Shown here: positions 54,641-64,000 of the stretch, piece after piece
Layout of the letters: each line of letters starts with the position of its first letter
Numbering within the stretch: the stretch's first letter is position 1
Origin: Halalkalibacter akibai JCM 9157
GTDB taxonomy: Bacteria > Bacillota > Bacilli > Bacillales > Bacillaceae_D
Assembly: GCF_000513135.1 (NCBI RefSeq)
Contig: NZ_BAUV01000004.1
Span: forward strand, 62,001-126,000
DNA: 64,000 bases
Direction of reading: 5' to 3'
The notes under the pieces: model-generated
What the model was told of the DNA's origin: nothing
The model's input: the letters and a program-made list of their open reading frames with translations, nothing else
Databases searched by the model: none
Position numbers and translations under genes: made by a program

Positions 54641-57600
54641 ATGGGTAGACGTAATGATATAAATAAAATATTAGTAATTGGGTCAGGTCCTATCATAATT
54701 GGACAAGCTGCTGAGTTTGATTACGCAGGAACACAAGCATGTCAAGCTCTTAAAGAAGAAGGATACGAGGTTATTTTAATTAACTCAAATCCTGCAACAA
54801 TTATGACAGATACAACGATGGCTGATCGTGTTTACATTGAACCAATCACGCTTGATTTCGTAAGCCGTATTATCCGCAAAGAACGTCCAGATGGAATTGT
54901 CGCAACATTAGGTGGACAAACTGGACTAAATATGGCTATGGAACTTGAAGAAGCTGGGATTTTAGAAAGATATAATATTGAATTATTAGGTACAAATCTA
55001 GAAGCTATTAAGAAAGCGGAAGATCGTGATTTATTCCGTTCATTAATGAGAGATTTAGATCAGCCAGTCCCTGAAAGTGAAATTGTTCATACACTTCAAG
55101 AAGCGTATGATTTTGTACAAGTTATTGGTTATCCCATCATTGTTCGTCCTGCATATACGCTTGGAGGAACGGGTGGAGGAATTGTTCATAATGATGAACA
55201 GTTACGAGAAATCGTTACAAGCGGACTTAAGTATAGTCCGGTTACACAATGTTTAATTGAGAAAAGCATCGCCGGCTTTAAGGAAGTAGAATATGAAGTA
55301 ATGCGTGATGCAAAAGATCAGGCAATTGTAGTATGTAACATGGAGAACTTTGATCCAGTAGGTGTTCATACGGGGGATTCAATTGTTGTTGCACCGAGTC
55401 AAACACTCACAGATCGTGACTATCAACGTTTAAGAAACGCATCATTAACGATCATTCGTGCATTAGGAATTGAAGGTGGTTGTAATGTTCAATTTGCTCA
55501 CGATGCAAATAGTGATCAGTATTACATTATTGAAGTTAATCCACGTGTAAGTCGCTCTTCAGCGCTTGCTTCTAAAGCTACGGGCTATCCAATTGCGAAG
55601 ATGGCTGCGAAGATTGCTGTAGGATACAGTCTAGATGAACTGATGAATCCAATCACAGGTAAAACATACGCAAGCTTTGAACCAGCGTTAGATTATGTTG
55701 TTTCAAAAATTCCACGTTGGCCGTTTGATAAGTTTGATGCAGCAAATCGTTCTCTTGGAACACAAATGAAAGCAACCGGTGAAGTTATGGCGATTGGTCG
55801 TAACTTAGAAGAATCATTACTAAAGGCAGTTCGTTCTTTAGAGGCTGGTTATGATCATATTTATGATGCGAAAATAGCTAAGCAAGAAACAGAGGTCCTT
55901 TTAGAAAGAATTCAAAAGGCTGATGACGAACGATTGTTTGAATTAGCGGAATTAATTCGACGTGGTGAATCCATTCAAACACTTTGTGATTTAACAAAAA
56001 TTGATCGCTTTTTCATGCAGAAATTAGCTCGTATTGTTGCAATCGAAAATGAATTAATTAATGCACCAAATGATCTTGAGCTTCTTCAAAAAGCAAAAGA
56101 ACGTGGATTTTCAGATATTGCGATTGCAAGATTTTGGAATCAAGAAGAACGTCAAGTTTGGGATCTTCGTAAAGAAAATGAAATTCGACCTGTTTATAAA
56201 ATGGTTGATACATGTGCAGCAGAGTTTGAATCAGAAACACCTTACTTCTATGGAACTTATGAAGATGAGAATGAAGCCATTCAAACAGAAAAGAAAAGTA
56301 TATTAGTTCTAGGGTCTGGTCCAATTCGTATCGGGCAAGGGATTGAATTTGATTATGCAACGGTGCATACCGTTTGGGCGATTAAAGAAGCCGGATATGA
56401 AGCCATTATCATTAATAACAATCCAGAAACTGTGTCTACAGACTTTAGTACTTCAGACAAACTATACTTCGAACCTTTAACGGTTGAGGATGTTATGCAT
56501 GTCTATGAACAAGAGAAGCCAGAAGGTGTAATCGTACAATTTGGTGGACAAACAGCGATCAACCTTGCTGCTGACCTTGAATCGCGAGGTGTTCCTATAA
56601 TTGGTACTTCATTAGAAAGTATGGACCTTGCAGAGGATCGTGATAAGTTTGAACAAAAACTTATTTCACTTGACATTCCTCAACCACTAGGTCGTACAGC
56701 TACTTCAGTAGAGGGAGCCATCGCGATCGCTAATGATATTGGTTATCCAGTACTTGTTCGTCCGTCTTATGTGCTAGGTGGCCGAGCAATGGAAATTGTA
56801 TATAAAGAAGAAGAACTTTTAAATTATATGACAAATGCCGTTAATGTAAATCCAAAGCATCCAGTTTTAGTAGATCGTTACTTAACAGGTAAAGAGCTAG
56901 AAGTTGATGCAATATCAGATGGAGAGAATGTCTTTATCCCAGGTATTATGGAGCATATTGAACGTGCAGGAGTTCACTCAGGTGATTCAATTGCTGTTTA
57001 TCCTCCGCAAACTGTTCCAGAAGATTTAAAACAAAAGTTAATTGATCGCACCATCTCAATTGCAAGAGGGTTAAAAATTATTGGATTACTTAACATTCAA
57101 TTTGTTTGGCACAAAGATGAGGTGTATGTCCTAGAAGTAAATCCTCGTTCAAGCCGAACCGTACCTTTCTTAAGTAAAATTACAGGTGTTCCTATGGCAA
57201 ATTTGGCTACAAAAGTCATGCTCGGTCAAACATTACCGCAGCTAGGATATGAAACAGGATATCAACCAGAAGCGAAAGAAGTATCTGTTAAAGTACCAGT
57301 ATTCTCATTTGCTAAACTTCGCCGTGTCGATATCACGCTTGGGCCAGAGATGAAATCAACAGGAGAAGTGATGGGACGAGACACAACACTTGAGAAAGCA
57401 CTTTATAAAGGCTTAATTGCATCTGGTATGAGTATTCCAACTCATGGTTCTGTGTTGTTTACTGTGGCTGATAAAGATAAGGAAGAGGCGTTAAGCTTAG
57501 TAGAACGTTTCCACGCACTTGGCTTTGATATTTTAGCAACGGCAGGTACAGCCAGCTTTATAAAAGATAAGAATATTCCAGTAACAGTTGTAAATAAAAT

Positions 57601-57832
57601 TGGTGAGGAAAAACCACATTTACTTGATGTCATTCAACAAGGACAAGCTCAATTTGTTATAAACACATTAACACGTGGAAAGCAACCAGCTCGTGATGGA
57701 TTCCGTATTCGTCGTGAAGCAGTAGAAAATGGCGTTGTATGCTTAACATCTATTGATACAGCAGAGGCTTTGTTAAGAGTACTTGAATCAATTACATTTT
57801 CTTCTGAGAGCATGCCACAAATGCAAATGTAG
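54641..57832 (+). CDS. pyrAB: Carbamoyl-phosphate synthase, large chain
   Basis: Makes carbamoyl phosphate from bicarbonate, ammonia and two ATP. The 1063-residue product has two homologous ATP-grasp halves: [24 protein letters not shown] at about 8-31 and [21 protein letters not shown] at about 554-574. Each half has its VRPAYTLGG or VRPSYVLGG loop and EVNPR motif. A C-terminal MGS-like allosteric domain (about 935-1050) with [13 protein letters not shown] is the site for UMP/PRPP control. Confidence 0.97.
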   Translation: MGRRNDINKILVIGSGPIIIGQAAEFDYAGTQACQALKEEGYEVILINSNPATIMTDTTMADRVYIEPITLDFVSRIIRKERPDGIVATLGGQTGLNMAMELEEAGILERYNIELLGTNLEAIKKAEDRDLFRSLMRDLDQPVPESEIVHTLQEAYDFVQVIGYPIIVRPAYTLGGTGGGIVHNDEQLREIVTSGLKYSPVTQCLIEKSIAGFKEVEYEVMRDAKDQAIVVCNMENFDPVGVHTGDSIVVAPSQTLTDRDYQRLRNASLTIIRALGIEGGCNVQFAHDANSDQYYIIEVNPRVSRSSALASKATGYPIAKMAAKIAVGYSLDELMNPITGKTYASFEPALDYVVSKIPRWPFDKFDAANRSLGTQMKATGEVMAIGRNLEESLLKAVRSLEAGYDHIYDAKIAKQETEVLLERIQKADDERLFELAELIRRGESIQTLCDLTKIDRFFMQKLARIVAIENELINAPNDLELLQKAKERGFSDIAIARFWNQEERQVWDLRKENEIRPVYKMVDTCAAEFESETPYFYGTYEDENEAIQTEKKSILVLGSGPIRIGQGIEFDYATVHTVWAIKEAGYEAIIINNNPETVSTDFSTSDKLYFEPLTVEDVMHVYEQEKPEGVIVQFGGQTAINLAADLESRGVPIIGTSLESMDLAEDRDKFEQKLISLDIPQPLGRTATSVEGAIAIANDIGYPVLVRPSYVLGGRAMEIVYKEEELLNYMTNAVNVNPKHPVLVDRYLTGKELEVDAISDGENVFIPGIMEHIERAGVHSGDSIAVYPPQTVPEDLKQKLIDRTISIARGLKIIGLLNIQFVWHKDEVYVLEVNPRSSRTVPFLSKITGVPMANLATKVMLGQTLPQLGYETGYQPEAKEVSVKVPVFSFAKLRRVDITLGPEMKSTGEVMGRDTTLEKALYKGLIASGMSIPTHGSVLFTVADKDKEEALSLVERFHALGFDILATAGTASFIKDKNIPVTVVNKIGEEKPHLLDVIQQGQAQFVINTLTRGKQPARDGFRIRREAVENGVVCLTSIDTAEALLRVLESITFSSESMPQMQM

Positions 57833-57847
57833 AGAGGCGGAGGGACT

Positions 57848-60244
<2,397 letters not shown>

Positions 60245-60248
<4 letters not shown>

Positions 60249-60877
60249 AACAAGAAATTGCAAATCATTTATTAGATATTGGTGCTGTGCATTTAAGACC
60301 AACCGAGCCGTTTACATGGACTTCTGGTATTAAATCACCCATTTATTGTGATAATCGCTTAACTCTATCATATCCTCATGTGAGAAAAGATATAATTGCT
60401 GGATTTGTTGAGCTAGTTAAAGATATGGAAGTAGATGTGATTGCAGGAACAGCTACAGCTGGAATTCCTCATGCCGCGCTACTAGCAGATGCCCTAGATT
60501 TACCAATGAGCTATGTAAGAGGTAGTGCAAAAGGTCATGGGAAACAAAATCAAATTGAAGGTAAAATTGAAAAAGGTCAAAAAGTTGTCTTAGTTGAAGA
60601 CCTAATATCGACAGGTGGAAGTGTTATTCAAGCTGCAGAGGCTCTTAGAGCTGTTGGCGCTGAAGTGGTTGCTGTCGTTGCTATCTTTACATACGAATTT
60701 CCAAAAGCGTATGATGCATTTAATGAGGCTAACTTAAAAGCTCATGTTTTAACATCTTATTCTACACTTCTTGAAGTTGCCAATAATAAAGGGACAATTA
60801 CAGAAGAACAAGCAGAACGTTTAAACCAATGGCGTAAAAACCCATCAAATGAAGCATGGATGACGGAACAAGTGTAA
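60245..60877 (+). CDS. pyrE: Orotate phosphoribosyltransferase
   Basis: Joins orotate and PRPP to OMP. The 210-residue product shows [23 protein letters not shown] (about 22-44), [20 protein letters not shown] and the PRPP loop [21 protein letters not shown] (about 114-134). GTG 60230 is in frame, but ATG 60245, which overlaps the pyrF stop (ATGA) and follows GGGAGGG, is the start. Last biosynthetic gene of the operon. Confidence 0.97.
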
Positions 60878-60899
60878 TTCCGATGAGGAGGGTTGTCGG

Positions 60900-61559
60900 A
60901 TGAGGAAAATGAGTGGGACCGATTTTGATGATCTTGTTGATTTCTTTGATAGAATGGCACAGACCAAGTGGCTAGGTGCTATCCATGATCAGTTAAAAGC
61001 TTTATCAGGACAATGGCAAGATAAAATCATACTTGATATTGGTTGTGGAACGGGGCGTTTATTAGAGAGAGGATTGGATGAAGCTCAAGAACTCATCGGT
61101 ATTGATCTTTCTGCTGAAATGGTGGAAAAAAGTCGTACTGTAGTCTCAAATGGAAAATCGACTACGAAAAGCCAATTTCAAACAGGCGATGCTTACTCAT
61201 TACCTATTGGAAATCAAACGGTTGATGTTGCTCTATCGACCTGCGTGATGTTCTTACTACCGGAGCCAGCAAAGGGTCTCGCTGAAATGACGAGAGTTCT
61301 GAAGAATGGTGGGACTGTTGCCATGCTAAACCCATCAACTAAAATGAATCCTAAGGCAGCGGAACAGTATGCTGAACAGAATAACATGACAGGGTTTGAA
61401 CGTGAATCATTATTGATGTGGTCAAATGTCTCTACTAAGAGACACCGTTACTCTAACAAAGAGCTGACGGAGTTGCTAACTGGACTAAAAATGATTCGAG
61501 TAATCCATACACCTGTATTAAATCAAATGGCAACAATTACAGTTGCAAAGAAGATTTAA
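60900..61559 (+). CDS. Class I SAM-dependent methyltransferase
   Basis: A 219-residue methyltransferase of the Methyltransf_11/UbiE-like kind. SAM motif I is IILDIGCGTGRLLERGL (about 44-60), motif II LIGIDLSAEM, then QFQTGDAYSLPI and the post-motif MTRVLKNGGTVAMLNPS. The substrate is unknown; nothing in the sequence ties it to pyrimidines. It begins 23 bases after pyrE with its own GAGGAGGG and no promoter or terminator between, so it should be co-transcribed with pyr. B. subtilis has no such gene in this place. Confidence 0.85.
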   Translation: MRKMSGTDFDDLVDFFDRMAQTKWLGAIHDQLKALSGQWQDKIILDIGCGTGRLLERGLDEAQELIGIDLSAEMVEKSRTVVSNGKSTTKSQFQTGDAYSLPIGNQTVDVALSTCVMFLLPEPAKGLAEMTRVLKNGGTVAMLNPSTKMNPKAAEQYAEQNNMTGFERESLLMWSNVSTKRHRYSNKELTELLTGLKMIRVIHTPVLNQMATITVAKKI

Positions 61560-61574
61560 TTTAAAATATTAAAA

Positions 61575-61613
61575 ATAGGGATAGGCAAAGGGAATTCCCC
61601 TTCCTATCCCTAA
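61575..61613. terminator. Bidirectional terminator between the pyr operon end and rqcH
   Basis: TAGGGATAGG..AAGGG and CCCCTTCCTATCCCTA form a long stem around AATT, with A-rich left and TAAA right sides. It serves both convergent genes. Confidence 0.8.
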
Positions 61614-61620
61614 ATACGTT

Positions 61621-63327
61621 CTATTGACGTAATGTACGGACAAGCTCTTCATCGGGAGTGACAAAAACGGTTGTTTGTTGTTCGTAAATCACGAAGCCTG
61701 GTTTAGCACCATTAGGTTTTTTTACGTGTCTAATTTTCGTATAATCAACAGGAACTGAACTAGATTGTTTGGCCTTACTGAAAAATGCAGCTACAGTTGC
61801 AGCTTCAATGATCGTTTGGTCATCTGGATCTGTACTGCGAATGACAACATGAGAACCAGGAATGTCCTTTGTATGTAGCCAAATTTCATCTTGCCTTGCG
61901 AATTTGTTTGTTACATATTCATTTTGCTTATTATTTTTGCCGACAAAAAAGTCTGTTCCGGTTGTTGAACGGTATTGTTCGATTTGCGGTTTTACCTCTT
62001 TCTTTTTCTTTTGTTGTTTTTGCCTTCTTCTTATATAACCTTCTTCAATTAATTCTTCTCTAATTTCTTCGATATCTTTCGGGGCTGCACTTTCCATTTG
62101 TTGAATAAGCTGATCAAAGTATAGGACTTCTTGCTCTGTTTTGGCAATTTGATCCTCAACAACTGCAACTGAGTTTTTAGCTTTCGTATACCTTTTAAAG
62201 TAAGCTTGAGCATTATCGGAAGGTGTTTTTTGTGGATCAAGTTCAATCGTAATCATGGCTCCATTTTCATCGTAATAGTCAATGACTTCTACATGTTTAT
62301 CTCCACGTTTAACGGTATGTAGATTGGCTGTTAACAGCTCACCGAGTTTTTGATATTCCTTAGCTTGTTCAGCTTGGACTAATGTTCGTTCTAGTTTTTT
62401 AATCTTTTTTTTATTTTTCTGCCACTCGTTACGCAGAAAACGTTCTAGGTCATGTGCTTGTTGTTTTACCCGGTCACGTTCAGCTTTACCATAATAGAAC
62501 CGGTCGAGAAGAGAACTAACAGAATCAAATAATTTCCGTTCGCCATTGAGATGCTGTAAATGAAAAATAGAGAAAGATTCTTTTCCGTTTATCACAAGTT
62601 CAGGTTCGTACTGATGATTTTTCAATTGAGTGATTACGGCTAAGAAACTTTCGGGTAAGGTTGAACGGTTAACAATCGTTCCAGCTCTATACATGATTTC
62701 TTTGGCAACTAAAGGAGAAAGACCTGCAACTTGCTCAACCAATTGTTTATCTATTTTGCCTGCATTAAAGTCAATTCTCTTTAACAATCCTTCTGCATCT
62801 AAATCAAATGGATTAGCTTTATGTTGCTCTGGTGGTAGTTTATAAGGGTGTCCTGGTAAAACGGTTCTGTAGCTGCTTTGTGCGACACTCACATGTTTAA
62901 TACTGTCTAAAATCACGCCTGTTTCTCTATCAACTAACGTGATATTACTATGTCTACCCATTATCTCTACATAAAGTAATTTAAATGTCTCGTCACCGAG
63001 TTCGTCTTTATTTTTTACGTGAAAGATGATTACGCGCTCCATATTTAATTGCTCAATTTTTTCGATAATACTTCCTTCTAAATGTTTGCGAAGTAGCATA
63101 CAAAACATTGGTGGTACGGAAGGATTGTCATATTTCTCGTTTGTTAAATGAATTCGTGCAAAGTTAGCATTTGCCGAGAGAAGTAATTGATGATTCTTTC
63201 CTTGGGATCGAACCGTAAAAATAAGTTCAGTTTTATATGGTTGATATATTTTAGAAATTCGTCCTGACGTTAACAACGTTGCAAGTTCGTGTGTCATCGC
63301 CCTTGTCATAAATCCATCAAATGACAT
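61621..63327 (-). CDS. rqcH: RqcH (YloA), NFACT ribosome quality-control factor
   Basis: RqcH binds 50S subunits with stuck peptidyl-tRNA and directs addition of C-terminal alanine tails that mark the chain for ClpXP; the family was earlier named fibronectin-binding protein. The 568-residue product has NFACT-N (about 1-200, [18 protein letters not shown] and [17 protein letters not shown]), helix-hairpin-helix and coiled-coil middle (about 275-420, [19 protein letters not shown]) and C-terminal NFACT-R (about 450-565, [18 protein letters not shown]). The minus-strand ATG ends at 63327. Divergent from the calcium ATPase gene, as in B. subtilis yloA-yloB. Confidence 0.95.
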   Translation of the reverse strand: MSFDGFMTRAMTHELATLLTSGRISKIYQPYKTELIFTVRSQGKNHQLLLSANANFARIHLTNEKYDNPSVPPMFCMLLRKHLEGSIIEKIEQLNMERVIIFHVKNKDELGDETFKLLYVEIMGRHSNITLVDRETGVILDSIKHVSVAQSSYRTVLPGHPYKLPPEQHKANPFDLDAEGLLKRIDFNAGKIDKQLVEQVAGLSPLVAKEIMYRAGTIVNRSTLPESFLAVITQLKNHQYEPELVINGKESFSIFHLQHLNGERKLFDSVSSLLDRFYYGKAERDRVKQQAHDLERFLRNEWQKNKKKIKKLERTLVQAEQAKEYQKLGELLTANLHTVKRGDKHVEVIDYYDENGAMITIELDPQKTPSDNAQAYFKRYTKAKNSVAVVEDQIAKTEQEVLYFDQLIQQMESAAPKDIEEIREELIEEGYIRRRQKQQKKKKEVKPQIEQYRSTTGTDFFVGKNNKQNEYVTNKFARQDEIWLHTKDIPGSHVVIRSTDPDDQTIIEAATVAAFFSKAKQSSSVPVDYTKIRHVKKPNGAKPGFVIYEQQTTVFVTPDEELVRTLRQ

Positions 63328-63504
63328 GGCATATTCATCCCTTTCATTTTGAGGTGGATTTAAATTTAAACGTTAACACCACCTCTAAATAATTGCTCTC
63401 TAGAGTATAGCATGTTTTTCTACTTCACTGAATATGATGGCTTGTATAAAGGAGAGGATAAGCCTTCTCATTAAAACATTGAAGATCATGTGGGGTGTGT
63501 CGAG

Positions 63505-64000
63505 ATGAATTGGTATAAATTAAAGGAAGAAGAAGTAACTTCATCCGTCGGTACAAGTATAGAAAGGGGTCTTTCGGAAAAAGAAGTAGAGAAGCGCTTA
63601 AAACGTTATGGGTATAACAAGCTCGATGAAGGAAAAAAACCATCTGCTTTATTTGTCTTTCTTGGACAATTTAAAGATTTTATGGTGCTTGTACTATTAG
63701 CGGCTACCTTTATCTCGGGGGTACTCGGCGATACATAGATGCCATTACGATTATGATTATTGTTCTTTTAAACGGAATACTCGGTTTTGTTCAAGAAAGA
63801 AAAGCAGAGAAATCACTAGATGCATTAAAAGAACTATCTGCCCCACAAATGCAAGTACTTCGAAATGGCACGTGGAAAAAAGTCTTATCTGCTCAAATTG
63901 TTCCAGGTGACATTGTGAAAGTTCAAAGTGGGGATCGAATTGGGGCTGATATTAGACTATTAAACACGAGTGGACTTCAGATTGATGAATCTTCTTTAAC
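63505..64000 (+). pseudogene. P-type calcium ATPase (YloB-like), frameshifted and cut by window edge
   Basis: The gene starts at ATG 63505 (MNWYKLKEEEVTSSVG) with the cation-ATPase N-terminal domain and the first membrane segment (GQFKDFMVLVLLAATFISGVLG). It then hits TAG at 63736-63738. The reading continues without a stop in another frame from TAC 63732 (YIDAITIMIIVLLNGILGF, then VQERKAEKSLDALKEL, VPGDIVKVQSGDRIGADIRLL and LQIDESSL), which is the normal continuation of the family. One missing base near 63730-63732 explains the break (GGC GAx TAC expected). It may be a true mutation or a sequencing error. The rest lies past the right edge. Confidence 0.85.

Overview
The window reads as a chromosomal segment of a low-GC, endospore-forming Firmicute of the Bacillaceae. 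The gene order follows the Bacillus subtilis ylb - dcw - spoIIG/sigG - ylm - ileS - pyr - yloA/yloB region almost gene for gene. Start codons (many TTG and GTG), strong AGGAGG ribosome binding sites, a meso-diaminopimelate-type MurE, three sporulation sigma/protease genes and sporulation-specific penicillin-binding and FtsW-like proteins all agree with this. The exact species cannot be told from the sequence alone; an alkaliphilic or soil Bacillus relative is an inference.

Layout. 1-4.2 kb: end of uvsE, ricF, ylbG, an MFS exporter and two unknown minus-strand genes. 4.2-16.9 kb: a structured RNA resembling the ylbH leader, rsmD, coaD, ylbJ (minus), ylbK, ylbL, tmcAL (minus), ylbN, rpmF, an enoyl-CoA hydratase-family gene absent from this place in B. 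subtilis, gerR, ylbP (minus), panE, a small membrane protein and bshC. 17-36 kb: the division and cell wall cluster mraZ-rsmH-ftsL-pbpB-spoVD-murE-mraY-murD-spoVE-murG-murB-divIB-ylxW-ylxX-sbp-ftsA-ftsZ. 36-39.6 kb: spoIIGA-sigE, sigG and ylmC. 40-49 kb: ylmD-ylmE-sepF-ylmG-ylmH-divIVA, a T-box leader with ileS, ylyA, lspA and ylyB. 49-61.6 kb: the pyrimidine operon pyrR-P-B-C-AA-AB-K-D-F-E with three PyrR attenuators, followed by a methyltransferase gene. 61.6-64 kb: rqcH (minus) and the start of a P-type calcium ATPase gene that carries a frameshift.

How the genes work together. The central part makes peptidoglycan precursors (MurE, MraY, MurD, MurG, MurB), polymerises and crosslinks them at the septum (PBP2B, SpoVD, SpoVE) and builds the divisome (FtsL, DivIB, FtsA, FtsZ, SepF, DivIVA). 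Embedded sporulation genes (spoVD, spoVE, spoIIGA-sigE, sigG, gerR, ylbJ, ylyA) use the same region in the developing spore. The pyr operon makes UMP from bicarbonate and glutamine and is controlled by UMP-sensing PyrR at three RNA sites.

No wholly new multi-gene system is visible: the window is mostly ordinary, conserved core genome. The points most worth checking are an ATT start codon for ylmH, the structured RNA before rsmD with a reverse-strand terminator beside it, a frameshift in the calcium ATPase gene, a decarboxylase-like crotonase preceded by two perfect Spo0A-box sequences, an operator-like dyad inside the MFS promoter, 10-bp-spaced MraZ-type repeats, and two copies of an intergenic palindromic repeat family.
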